21,853 nt of DNA from the NCBI GenBank assembly GCA_036562635.1, contig DATCJU010000098.1, positions 1 to 21,853 of the forward strand, in the 5' to 3' direction. The stretch is from DATCJU01 sp036562635. Lineage in GTDB: Bacteria > Actinomycetota > Actinomycetes > Mycobacteriales > Pseudonocardiaceae. Shown here piece by piece: positions 5,274-12,618 of the stretch (within the stretch, counting starts at the first letter, position 1; each line of letters starts with the position of its first letter). The position numbers were made by a program, and so were the translations under genes. The notes beneath the pieces were generated by a model that was given only the letters and a program-made list of their open reading frames with translations, searched no databases and was not told the DNA's origin.

Positions 5274-8069
5274 GTGGTGAGGCGAGGCGACCGGCGCAGC
5301 CGGATCGAGGCCGCGTACGTCGAACTCCGTGAAGCCGTGGCCGCCGCACTCGCGGCCGCCGCGAACGAGCGGTCCCGGGCCGCGATCACGCACGCCCAGC
5401 TGATGTTCGAGCTGTGGGTGCGTCAGGTCGGGGTGGACGACGCCCTGCGCGATCCCTCCTTCGCCCGGGGGCTGCAGAACCCGGTGCTGGAACCGGTGGT
5501 GCGACAGGCACTGGCCGAGCGGGAGCAGATGTTCGCCGAGTGGACCGGCGCCGGCCCCTGGGAGATCGGTGACCTGGTCTCCCAGGCCGCACCCGGCCCC
5601 GCGGGCCAGCCCTGGCAGGAGTGGCTGGGACAACCCGGCCGGTTCGGCGAGGGCGACCCGGTGCCCGAACTGTGGCGGCTGGGCACCGCGGTGGTGGACC
5701 GGGCTCCGGTGCGCGAGGAGTTCCCGGTGGCGGTGCCGTTGCTGGACACCTCGCACCTGCACATCGTGTCCGCACCGGACAGTCGCCCCGCGGTCGAGTT
5801 CCTGGTGGAAGGTCTGCTGCTGCGGATCCTGGGTTACTTCCAGCCCGGGTTGGTGCACCTGCACGTGTGGGACATCAACCAGTTCACCGGTGCCCTGCCC
5901 GGGCTGTATCCGCTGACCCGGTCCGGGCTGCTCACCGTGCACGATCCCGCCCAGCTCGAACCGTTGCTGGACGAACTGGCCGAGCACATCCGGCGGATCC
6001 ACGCCAGTGTGCTGGTGGACGGGCACCCCTCGCTGCGGGCGATGGCCGACGCCACCGGCCGGCGCGGTGAGCCCTGGCGGGTCGTGGCGTTGTTCGGCAA
6101 CCGCCAACCGCTCAAGGAGGAGCTGCAGCAGAAGCTGCAGCGGGTTGCTCGCAACGGCCTGGCCTGCGGGATCCAGCTCGTGCTGGTGGACATCCCGCTG
6201 ACGGTGAGCAGTCCGGTGGAGACCGTCGAGTTCACCGGGCACAACACCGGCCGGACCACCATGACCGGTCCGCACGCCACGTTCACCCCGGACCCGCCGG
6301 CGCCCAGGGACCTGGTGCTGCGCGCGTGCGGGACGATCTCCGACGAGATGGAGCGGCGGCGCAGCCGGATCTGCACCTTCGACGACCTGATGCCCGAGGA
6401 GTACTGGACCGCCCGGTCCGCCTCCGGGCTGCAGGCACCGATCGGCTACCACGACGGGCAGCAGGTGTGGCTGTCGCTCGGGGACAACTCGCCGCACGCG
6501 CTGGTGGGTGGGCCCAGCGGCTCGGGCAAGACCAACTTCCTCTACACGCTGCTGGGCAGTCTGGCCGCCCGCTACTCCCCCGACGAGCTGGAGCTGTACC
6601 TGCTGGACTTCAAGGAGGGCGTCTCCTTCGCCCAGTTCACCCCGGGCCGGCGTGACCCGAGCTGGCTGCCGCACGCCCGGCTGGTCGGGGTCAACGTCAA
6701 CACCGACCGGGAGTTCGGGCTGGCCCTGCTGCGCTTCCTCACCGAGGAGATGCGCCGCCGTGCCGACGCCGCCAAGCGGCACGAGGTGACCAAGCTGGAG
6801 GAGCTGCGTGCCGAGGACCCCGAGGGACGGTGGCCGCGGATCGTCGCGGTGATCGACGAGTTCCAGTACCTGTTCGCCGAACGGGACCCGGTGACCGCGC
6901 AGGCCGTGGCACTGCTGGAGGACGTGGCACGCCGCGGCCGTTCCCAGGGCATCCACCTGGTGCTGTCCAGTCAGGACGTGTCCGGGATCGAGGCGTTCTG
7001 GGGCAAGCCGGCGATCTTCGAGCAGTTCATCCTGCGGGTGGCGCTGCCCAAGGCACGCCGGGTACTGACCGAGACCAACGACGCGGCGGCGGAGCTGCCA
7101 CGCCGGCACGCGGTGATCAACCACGAGTCCGGGTCGAGGCTGGGCAACCGGGTGGCCCGGATACCCGACGCCACCAGCCGGGGCACCTTCGACCGGCTAC
7201 AGCACGAACTGTGGCGGCGGCGTGACCCGGATCTGCCCCGGCCCCGGTTGTTCGACGGCAGTCACGTGCCCCGGCTGGCGGAGGTGCGGGACTTCCGGGT
7301 GCTGCGCCCCGACGTCGAGGTGCCGGTGGCGCTGTTGGGCCAGGTCATCGACGTCGCGGGCAGTGCGGCGCGGGTGCCGCTGTTCCACGGCCCCGGGCGC
7401 AACGTGGCCGCCATCGGCTCGTCGCTGCGCGACGCGGGCAGTGTGCTGGCCGCCGCCGCGCTGTCCCTGGCCCGCCAGTACGAGCCCGGCCGGGCCGGAT
7501 TCACCGTGGCGTGGCTGACCGACGAGAGCCAGGGGTTCGCCGAGACGCTGCAGGGGCAGCTCAAGGAGCTGGGACACCCGGTGGACCTGGTGGACCTGGA
7601 CGGTATCCGCCCCCGGGTGCAGGAGATGGCGGAGCGGATCAGCACCCGGCTGGCCACGGCGGGCGGGGAGCCGGCACAGCCGCACTATCTCGTGCTGTTC
7701 GCGGTGGATGCGGCACAGTCGGTGCTGGAGCGCAAGGAGCCGGGAGCGCGGTCCGGGCTGGACGCGCTGCGCCTGGTGCTCCGGCACGGCCCCGAGCTCG
7801 GCACCCACACCATCGGGTGGTGGCGCAACGTCGCCCGGCTCAAGGCGACCTTCTTCCCCACACCGCCCGAGGACATCGGCGCCTGGGTGGCCTTCGACGT
7901 GCACGGACAGGAACTGGCCTCCCTCGCCGCGGGCCAGACGATCACCTGGTCGCCCCGGGCCCGGCGTGGACTGTTCTTCGACCGGTCCGAGCACGCCCGC
8001 CCGGAGGTGGTGATCCCGTTCGACGTGACCGATCCGCTGCGGGACGAGGAGGACACAGGTGACCGGTGA
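5274..8069 (+). CDS. Soluble three-module FtsK/EccC-like ATPase
   Basis: A 931-aa cytoplasmic protein of the FtsK/HerA superfamily. A helical N-terminal region (1-100) leads into what I read as three ATPase-like modules. Module 1 (about 155-300) is degenerate: HLHIVSAPDSR stands where a P-loop would be and WRVVALFGN at 268 where Walker B would be. Module 2 (about 390-640) is intact: Walker A GGPSGSGKT 412-420, Walker B IVAVIDEF with D528-E529, and LSSQD at 564-568. Module 3 (about 680-900) is degenerate: GPGRNVAAIGSS at 706-717 lacks the lysine, and HYLVLFAVD at 804-812 lacks the acidic pair. Three modules in one chain recalls EccC of type VII secretion, but EccC has N-terminal membrane helices and this protein has none. 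The start is GTG 5274 (or 5277), placed after AGAGAGG. It likely works with the small helical proteins and the coiled-coil protein encoded beside it. Confidence 0.85.
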   Translation: MVRRGDRRSRIEAAYVELREAVAAALAAAANERSRAAITHAQLMFELWVRQVGVDDALRDPSFARGLQNPVLEPVVRQALAEREQMFAEWTGAGPWEIGDLVSQAAPGPAGQPWQEWLGQPGRFGEGDPVPELWRLGTAVVDRAPVREEFPVAVPLLDTSHLHIVSAPDSRPAVEFLVEGLLLRILGYFQPGLVHLHVWDINQFTGALPGLYPLTRSGLLTVHDPAQLEPLLDELAEHIRRIHASVLVDGHPSLRAMADATGRRGEPWRVVALFGNRQPLKEELQQKLQRVARNGLACGIQLVLVDIPLTVSSPVETVEFTGHNTGRTTMTGPHATFTPDPPAPRDLVLRACGTISDEMERRRSRICTFDDLMPEEYWTARSASGLQAPIGYHDGQQVWLSLGDNSPHALVGGPSGSGKTNFLYTLLGSLAARYSPDELELYLLDFKEGVSFAQFTPGRRDPSWLPHARLVGVNVNTDREFGLALLRFLTEEMRRRADAAKRHEVTKLEELRAEDPEGRWPRIVAVIDEFQYLFAERDPVTAQAVALLEDVARRGRSQGIHLVLSSQDVSGIEAFWGKPAIFEQFILRVALPKARRVLTETNDAAAELPRRHAVINHESGSRLGNRVARIPDATSRGTFDRLQHELWRRRDPDLPRPRLFDGSHVPRLAEVRDFRVLRPDVEVPVALLGQVIDVAGSAARVPLFHGPGRNVAAIGSSLRDAGSVLAAAALSLARQYEPGRAGFTVAWLTDESQGFAETLQGQLKELGHPVDLVDLDGIRPRVQEMAERISTRLATAGGEPAQPHYLVLFAVDAAQSVLERKEPGARSGLDALRLVLRHGPELGTHTIGWWRNVARLKATFFPTPPEDIGAWVAFDVHGQELASLAAGQTITWSPRARRGLFFDRSEHARPEVVIPFDVTDPLRDEEDTGDR

Positions 8070-8469
8070 GCCGACTGGCGGCGTGGGGTCGGCCGCGGAA
8101 CGGTACAAGCAGATCACCGGCCGGGTCGCCGAACTGGTGGAGCGTGCCGCCCGGGCCGACCGGGAACGGGCCGTCGTGCTGGAGCAGGAGATCGAGCAGG
8201 CCTGGCACCGCCTGGTGGAGGCCAGCGAGCGGGAACGCGTGGTCCGGGTGATCGCCGAGACCCAGTGGGAGGCGGCGATCGCCGCGCTGTGGGACGAGCG
8301 GTGGCTGAAGGTGCGCCCGCTGCCCCGGCCCGAGGAGCTGCCTCCGGTGGACGTGGCCGCCAGTGGGGGCGGCTACGACCTCAACGAGCTGGACCTGCGG
8401 ATCGAGCAGGCCTTCCAGGCTCTGGAGGAGGCGCTGCGCCGGCGGAGTCTGTTCCGCCTGCGCCGCTGA
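8059..8469 (+). CDS. Coiled-coil protein coupled to the ATPase gene
   Basis: A 136-aa protein starting at GTG 8059, overlapping the end of the ATPase gene by 11 bp, so the two are translationally coupled. Residues 10-80 are predicted long helix or coiled coil, rich in Glu, Arg and Ala (RADRERAVVLEQEIEQAW). A Pro-rich break (RPLPRPEELPPVD) and a Gly-rich turn (ASGGGYD) follow, then a second amphipathic helix (LNELDLRIEQAFQALEEAL) with a basic tail. No family is recognised. The coupling implies equal expression with the ATPase and probably direct contact. It ends 10 bp before the convergent DUF4177 gene. Confidence 0.85.
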   Translation: MTGEPTGGVGSAAERYKQITGRVAELVERAARADRERAVVLEQEIEQAWHRLVEASERERVVRVIAETQWEAAIAALWDERWLKVRPLPRPEELPPVDVAASGGGYDLNELDLRIEQAFQALEEALRRRSLFRLRR

Positions 8470-8479
8470 GGACGGGTGG

Positions 8480-8689
8480 TCAGCCGACCGGGCGCTCGAA
8501 GGTGACCAGCAGGCCGTCCACCGCGCCGGGGCCGATGCGGCCCTTCACGTCGGCCGCGGTGATCGCCTTGAGCTGCCAGCCCTGCTGTGCGTGGTCGTTG
8601 AGCACCCGTTCCAGCTTCTCGCCGGACAGCTTGCCCCCGATCAGGCTCTCCCGGAGCTGGACGACCTTGTACTCGAACCGCTGCTGCAT
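8480..8689 (-). CDS. DUF4177 domain protein
   Basis: A 69-aa protein that fits the DUF4177 pattern: FEYKVVQLRE near the start, KLSGEKLERVLNDHAQQGWQLKAI in the middle, and a final strand LLVTFERP. The family is widespread and its role is unknown. It reads leftward, convergent with the ATPase cluster and divergent from the GNAT gene, so it is probably monocistronic. The start is ATG, with only a weak GAAG upstream. Confidence 0.85.
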   Translation of the reverse strand: MQQRFEYKVVQLRESLIGGKLSGEKLERVLNDHAQQGWQLKAITAADVKGRIGPGAVDGLLVTFERPVG

Positions 8690-8741
8690 GCTTCGTCACG
8701 CTAGCCGCGGTGCCGCTTCCTCGCTTCCGGCGCGGTCCCGG

Positions 8742-9545
8742 ATGATGCAGGACGTGCGAGAGCTCCACACCGTCGAGGAGGTCGTGGCGACCAGTGCCGA
8801 TCCGATGCTGCACTGGGCCGCGCAGGCGCTGCTGCCCGACTACCCGTATCCGGGTGGTACCGCGTGGCAGCACGGCACCGCGGTCGCGGTGTACGCCCCG
8901 GGACTGAACCGGCGGAACCGATTGCTCTACGCCGGGGAGGTGGACGACGCCACCGAGCTGCTGGCCACGGTGCTGCCGGACTGCCCGCCCACGATCCGGC
9001 CGCTCGCCGGGACCGAGCTGGCCCGGGCGGTCGCCGCACGGCTGCCCGAGCTGGTGGACCTGTTCACCTTCGGCTGGATGGACGACGGCGGCCGGGGCGA
9101 TGCCGGGGCGGGCCACGACGGTGCCGGTACGCCGTCTCCGGTGCGGTGGCTGGCACCGGAGGAGCTGCCGGCGGCGACGGACCTGCTCAAACTGGCCAAT
9201 CCCGACTCCTACGTCTGGCCGGGTGAGCCGGGGGCGCGTCGGTGGGCCGGGGTGTTCTCCGGGGACGGCGAGCTGGTGGCGGTGGCGGCGGACGCCTGGT
9301 CCACACCCGGTGTCGGTTTCCTGGCCGGGGTGGCCACCCACCCGGGACACCGGGGCCGGGGGCTCGGCCGTGCGGTGTGCTCGTTTGTGGTGGACGCCCT
9401 GCGCGCCGAGTACGGGCTGGTAGCACTGATGGTGAACGAGGACAACGACCACGCCGTCCGGCTCTACACCCGACTGGGGCTGCGCTACCGCAGCGTCACC
9501 GCCCTGGGCCCGGTGAGCGGCCTGGCCCAGCGGACCGGCTACTGA
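8742..9545 (+). CDS. GNAT-family N-acetyltransferase
   Basis: A 267-aa protein whose C-terminal half is a GNAT domain that transfers an acetyl group from acetyl-CoA to an amine. Motif A is GFLAGVATHPGHRGRGLGRAVC, with the CoA pyrophosphate loop RGRGLG at 204-209. The following NEDNDHAVRLYTRLGLRYR (232-250) is the usual end of the fold. The N-terminal half (1-110) looks like a second, degenerate GNAT-like half, joined by a Gly/Asp-rich linker (112-131). The start is one of two adjacent ATGs (8742, 8745). The substrate cannot be inferred, and the neighbours give no metabolic hint. Confidence 0.9.
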   Translation: MMQDVRELHTVEEVVATSADPMLHWAAQALLPDYPYPGGTAWQHGTAVAVYAPGLNRRNRLLYAGEVDDATELLATVLPDCPPTIRPLAGTELARAVAARLPELVDLFTFGWMDDGGRGDAGAGHDGAGTPSPVRWLAPEELPAATDLLKLANPDSYVWPGEPGARRWAGVFSGDGELVAVAADAWSTPGVGFLAGVATHPGHRGRGLGRAVCSFVVDALRAEYGLVALMVNEDNDHAVRLYTRLGLRYRSVTALGPVSGLAQRTGY

Positions 9546-9551
9546 GGCGGC

Positions 9552-9576
9552 CGGACGGATTCAGCGGACGGATTCA
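9552..9576. repeat. Tandem 12-bp direct repeat
   Basis: CGGACGGATTCA occurs twice with one base between copies, 6 bp after the GNAT stop codon. It is probably local slippage, or a small protein-binding site for the 9685 gene. Confidence 0.6.
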
Positions 9577-9684
9577 CCGGAAGGCCGGGTTTCTCGTCCC
9601 CGATACCGGAATCGTCCGCTCGGACCGGTTCGTCCTCGATCATCCCCCTGGTCAGCACCGGGGGCGGCGGCGGATTATCGAAGT

Positions 9685-9888
9685 ATGGCGTCGCATGGTC
9701 CTACCCCGTACACCGTGGACTACCGGTGCCCGGACTGCGGAACGGAGACGGCGGTGAACCGACGCACCGGACGGTTGTACAACCACTACCTTCCACAGAC
9801 CGGGCAGTTGTGCCCGGCGTCCCGTGAGATCGTGCTGGACCCGGAGGACATGGACCTGCCCGAGGAGGGCGAGAAGCGTCCGGCCTGA
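9685..9888 (+). CDS. Small cysteine-containing protein
   Basis: A 67-aa protein with CPDC at positions 15-18 and a later His and Cys in NHYLPQTGQLCP. This could form half of a zinc ribbon or a single C2HC metal site. The tail is strongly acidic (DPEDMDLPEEGE). I recognise no family. No good ribosome site is visible before the ATG at 9685. Coding bias and the terminator hairpin just downstream support a real gene. Confidence 0.65.
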   Translation: MASHGPTPYTVDYRCPDCGTETAVNRRTGRLYNHYLPQTGQLCPASREIVLDPEDMDLPEEGEKRPA

Positions 9889-9901
9889 TCTCCGTGCCGC
9901 C

Positions 9902-9932
9902 TCCGGTGCCCACCGGGTGACGGGGCACCGGA
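9902..9932 (+). terminator. Terminator hairpin after the small Cys protein
   Basis: A perfect 10-bp stem TCCGGTGCCC / GGGCACCGGA with an 11-nt loop, 14 bp after the stop codon. Confidence 0.6.
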
Positions 9933-9966
9933 CGCATCCGGGCGACCGACCGTCTCTCCGGTCAGT

Positions 9967-10038
9967 CGGGCCGGCCGGTTCTCCCGCCCACGGTCGTGGG
10001 TCCGGGAGGGGCACGTGCAGCAGCCACCGGCCGGCCCG
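9967..10038. terminator. Large nested inverted repeat between convergent genes
   Basis: The outer arms are a perfect 13-bp match (9967-9979 with 10026-10038). Inside lie CTCCCG/CGGGAG and then CCCACG-GT-CGTGGG. The element sits 8 bp from the TetR stop codon and downstream of the small gene, so a bidirectional terminator is the simplest reading. Confidence 0.6.
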
Positions 10039-10045
10039 GGCGGCA

Positions 10046-10741
10046 TCACCGGTCGCCCTCGGAGGCAGACCGCCCGTCCCGTCCCCAGCGTTCGGGATGG
10101 TCACCCCAGGCGACACCCAGGCCCGCGGTGGCCAGGTCCAACGTGTGTTCCACGGTGGACACCAGTGCGGCCGGGTCGTCCAGCACCCCGCGCCGGCATC
10201 CGGCCTCGAAGCCGGCCCGGGCCGCGGCACGGACCAGTCGCACCAGCAGTGCCGCGCGCAGCTCGACCTCGGGCCCGGTACCGATGCGCCGGGTGAGCTC
10301 GGCGACCATCAGGCGCTCCACCTCGGCCGAGCGACGCAGGCTGCCGGCGAGCAGCGGTGGGGCGGCCTCGATCAGGTGGTGCACGGTGAGGAAACGGGAC
10401 AGCGTGGTGCGGTCCGGTCCGGCGAGCCGCTCCAGTTGCACCCGGTACGCCGCACGCAGCGCGGTCAGTGGTGGTTCGTCCTCGGGCCGTCCGACGAGCG
10501 CGTCGACCAGCAGTTCGTCCAGCTCGTCGAGCTGGGCCAGTGCCACGTCCTCCTTGCCGGCGAAGTAGCGGAAGAAGGTGCGTGGGGAGATCTCCACGGC
10601 GGCGGCGATCTCCTCGACCGTGGTGGCCTCGTACCCCTTGGCCCGGAAGAGCCGGAGCGCGGCATCGATCAACGCGGCCCGGGTACGCCGTTTCTTGCGT
10701 TCCCGCAGCCCGACCTCCGCCTGTTCCTCCGCCACGGCCAC
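10046..10741 (-). CDS. TetR-family regulator
   Basis: A 231-aa repressor with an N-terminal TetR DNA-binding domain: RTRAALIDAALRLFRAKGYEATTVEEIAAAVEISPRTFFRYFAGKEDV (about 20-65), with the recognition helix around ISPRTFFRYF. The rest is the ligand-binding and dimer domain. It diverges from the MDR oxidoreductase gene, with two palindromes between them, so it probably represses that gene and itself until a ligand binds. The start is GTG 10741; a second in-frame GTG lies at 10735. The ribosome site is weak. The ligand is unknown, and the adjacent reductase suggests an enone, quinone or aldehyde-like compound. Confidence 0.92.
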   Translation of the reverse strand: MAVAEEQAEVGLRERKKRRTRAALIDAALRLFRAKGYEATTVEEIAAAVEISPRTFFRYFAGKEDVALAQLDELDELLVDALVGRPEDEPPLTALRAAYRVQLERLAGPDRTTLSRFLTVHHLIEAAPPLLAGSLRRSAEVERLMVAELTRRIGTGPEVELRAALLVRLVRAAARAGFEAGCRRGVLDDPAALVSTVEHTLDLATAGLGVAWGDHPERWGRDGRSASEGDR

Positions 10742-10767
10742 CGGTCCAGTCTGCCTGATGGCAGTAC

Positions 10768-10781
10768 ATGACTGTTGTCAT
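10768..10781. promoter_or_regulatory. Palindrome 1 in the TetR/MDR intergenic region
   Basis: ATGAC-TGTT-GTCAT, a perfect dyad carrying the GTCA half-site that also appears at 10793-10807. It is a candidate TetR operator. Confidence 0.5.
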
Positions 10782-10792
10782 ATACGGTCTTT

Positions 10793-10807
10793 TGTCAGCG
10801 ACTGACA
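10793..10807. promoter_or_regulatory. Palindrome 2 in the TetR/MDR intergenic region
   Basis: TGTCAG-CGA-CTGACA, a perfect 15-bp dyad about 30 bp before the MDR start codon. It is the better operator candidate. Read leftward, TATATG at about 10780-10785 could be the regulator's minus-10 box. Confidence 0.55.
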
Positions 10808-10838
10808 TTTTTTGTCGACAGCACGCGGAGGTCGTGTG

Positions 10839-11858
10839 ATGAACCTGCCCGAGAAGAGCCTGGAGGTGCGGCTCGCCGCCCGCCCCACCGGCTGGCCGAC
10901 ACCGGAGTGCTTCGAGCTGGCCGAGGCACCGGTCACACCCCCGGGACCGGGGCAGGTGCTGGTGCGCAACCTGCTGATGAGCGTCGACCCGTACATGCGC
11001 GGGCGGATGAACGACGTGAAGTCCTACGTGCCCCCGTTCCAGCTCGGCCGGCCGCTGGACGGTGGGGCGATCGGTGAGGTGGTCGCCTCCGAGTCCGAGA
11101 CCCTGCGCCCCGGGGACGTCGTGCTGCACGGCCTGGGCTGGCGGGAGTACGCCACGCTCGACGCGGCCCACGCGAGCAGGGTCGATCCGGACGCCGCCCC
11201 GCTGGGCGCCTACCTGGGCGTGTTGGGCATGCCCGGCCTGACCGCCTACACCGGCCTGGTGGAGATCGCCCAGCAGCGTGAGGGCGACGTGGTGTTCGTC
11301 TCCGGTGCGGCCGGGGCGGTGGGCCAGGTCGTCGGCCAGCTCGCCCGACTGCGCGGCGCCTCCCGGGTGATCGGCTCGGCGGGCAGTGCGGAGAAGGTCC
11401 GCTACCTGCTGGAGGAACTGGGCTTCGACGCGGCGTTCAACTACAAGGACGCCCCGGTGCGCGAGCAGCTCCGCCGGGCCGCGCCGGACGGCATCGACGT
11501 GTACTTCGACAACGTGGGCGGGGACCACCTGGAGGCGGCCATCGGCGCGATGCGCAACCACGGCCGGATCGCGGTCTGCGGGATGATCTCGCAGTACAAC
11601 GCCACCGAGCCGAGCCCGGCACCGCGCAACCTGGCGCTGCTGCTGACCAAGCGCCTCACCATGCGGGGCTTCATCGTCGGCGACCACGCCCACCTGAAGG
11701 AGCGGTTCACCCGCGAGGTCGGCACCTGGGTGCGGGAGGGGAAGATCCGCTACACCGAGACCGTGGTCGACGGTCTGCGCAACGCCCCGCAGGCGTTCCT
11801 GGGCATGCTGCGGGGTGAGAACACCGGCAAGATGCTGGTCCGCATCGCGGAGCGCTGA
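10839..11858 (+). CDS. NADP-dependent MDR-family oxidoreductase (CurA/LTB4DH-like)
   Basis: A 339-aa zinc-independent medium-chain reductase of the prostaglandin/leukotriene B4 reductase group, expected to reduce carbon-carbon double bonds next to a carbonyl with NADPH. SVDPYMRGRMND (48-59), GMPGLTAYTGL (130-140) and the nucleotide-binding loop SGAAGAVGQVVGQLA (155-169) are group hallmarks, followed by YFDNVGGDHLEAAI. The zinc ligands of alcohol dehydrogenases are absent. The ATG at 10839 follows GGAGG by 7 bp; an in-frame GTG lies directly before it. Divergence from a TetR gene suggests induction by the substrate or a related electrophile. Confidence 0.93.
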   Translation: MNLPEKSLEVRLAARPTGWPTPECFELAEAPVTPPGPGQVLVRNLLMSVDPYMRGRMNDVKSYVPPFQLGRPLDGGAIGEVVASESETLRPGDVVLHGLGWREYATLDAAHASRVDPDAAPLGAYLGVLGMPGLTAYTGLVEIAQQREGDVVFVSGAAGAVGQVVGQLARLRGASRVIGSAGSAEKVRYLLEELGFDAAFNYKDAPVREQLRRAAPDGIDVYFDNVGGDHLEAAIGAMRNHGRIAVCGMISQYNATEPSPAPRNLALLLTKRLTMRGFIVGDHAHLKERFTREVGTWVREGKIRYTETVVDGLRNAPQAFLGMLRGENTGKMLVRIAER

Positions 11859-11863
11859 GCGGA

Positions 11864-12532
11864 TCAGACACGCAGGGTGGGGGCCGGGCGGTTGGTCGAG
11901 TGGGTCAGCCGGCCGGCCTCCACCGCCTCGGCCAGGTCGAGCCGGCCCGCGGCCAGGTCGGCGGCGGTACGGGTGTCGGTGTGCACCACCACGTCGGGCT
12001 GCTCGGCCTCACCCCAGGCGAACACCGGCCTGGTGACGGGCACCGGGTCGAGCAGGCCGGCCCCGTCCGAGGCGGCCTCCGCGGGGTAGCGGATGTGGAA
12101 GGCGTCCTCGTCGAGCCGCACCTCCACCGTGCCCGCGCCCGCGCCGAGCAGGGGGCGCAGCAGGCGCAGCAGCGGGACGGCGAACCAGTGGCCGCGCAGC
12201 GCGTCGGTGGACCGCCGCTCGGCGAGCCGGCTCCCGCCCCAGTCGGCCAGGGCCTCCAGCACCGGCAGCAACCGCTGCCCGTCGACGGTCAGTTCGTAGA
12301 CGTGCCCGGCGGTACGAGCCGCCTTGCGCCGGTGCACCAGCCCGTCCCGTTCCATCTCCCGCAGCCGGGTGGCCAGCACGTCCGTGCTCACACCCGGCAG
12401 GTCCGCCAGCAGTTCGCTGTAGCGGCGGGGCCCGGCGAGCAGCTCGCGGATGATCAGCAGCGTCCACCGCTCCCCCAGGCTGTCCAGGGCACGGGCGATC
12501 GGGCAGTAGTGGTCGTAACTCCGGCGCGGCAC
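11864..12532 (-). CDS. HxlR-family regulator with SCP2-like C-terminal domain
   Basis: A 222-aa protein. Residues 5-100 are a HxlR winged helix: SYDHYCPIARALDSLGERWTLLIIRELL, then RRYSELLADLPGVSTDVLATRLREMERDGLV. C10 matches the conserved N-terminal cysteine that acts as a redox sensor in some relatives such as YodB and HypR. Typical HxlR proteins have about 110 residues; the extra C-terminal part (110-222), with VVVHTDTRTAADLAAGRLDLAEAVEAGRL, resembles an SCP2 sterol-carrier-like fold and may bind a hydrophobic ligand. The GTG at 12532 gives the standard N-terminus; the frame is open upstream to 12571, but that extension overlaps the operator. It diverges from the aminotransferase gene. Confidence 0.9.
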   Translation of the reverse strand: MPRRSYDHYCPIARALDSLGERWTLLIIRELLAGPRRYSELLADLPGVSTDVLATRLREMERDGLVHRRKAARTAGHVYELTVDGQRLLPVLEALADWGGSRLAERRSTDALRGHWFAVPLLRLLRPLLGAGAGTVEVRLDEDAFHIRYPAEAASDGAGLLDPVPVTRPVFAWGEAEQPDVVVHTDTRTAADLAAGRLDLAEAVEAGRLTHSTNRPAPTLRV

Positions 12533-12554
12533 GGTGATCAGCCTAACGGGTTGG

Positions 12555-12588
12555 TTGGACTTTCCAAGCAACTGCTTGGTAGAACCAA
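12555..12588. promoter_or_regulatory. Tandem operator for HxlR
   Basis: Two 13-bp dyads of the form TTGG-N5-CCAA (12555-12567 and 12576-12588), centred exactly 21 bp apart, so on the same DNA face. A third dyad, CCAAGC-AACT-GCTTGG (12564-12579), bridges them. HxlR-family dimers bind such dyads; that this HxlR binds here is inferred from position. Confidence 0.65.
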
Positions 12589-12618
12589 GTCAGCGCCGCG
12601 CACAGGAAGGTACCGGCA

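Noticed and set aside
5163..7124. Long leftward open frame (653 codons) opposite the ATPase
   Set aside because: Low-complexity His/Gln/Gly/Val-rich translation with no motif, antisense to intact Walker motifs.
4576..8469. A standard type VII (ESX) secretion locus
   Set aside because: No EccB, EccD, EccE or mycosin gene is present, the ATPase lacks membrane helices and the small proteins lack WXG. Only the layout is similar.
9552..9576. CRISPR or phage attachment repeat
   Set aside because: Only two adjacent 12-bp copies with a 1-bp gap; no spacers, no cas genes and no integrase nearby.
10101..11693. Leftward open frame (530 codons) across the TetR and MDR genes
   Set aside because: It covers the MDR gene antisense and the TetR gene out of frame. 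Both real genes have clear family motifs.
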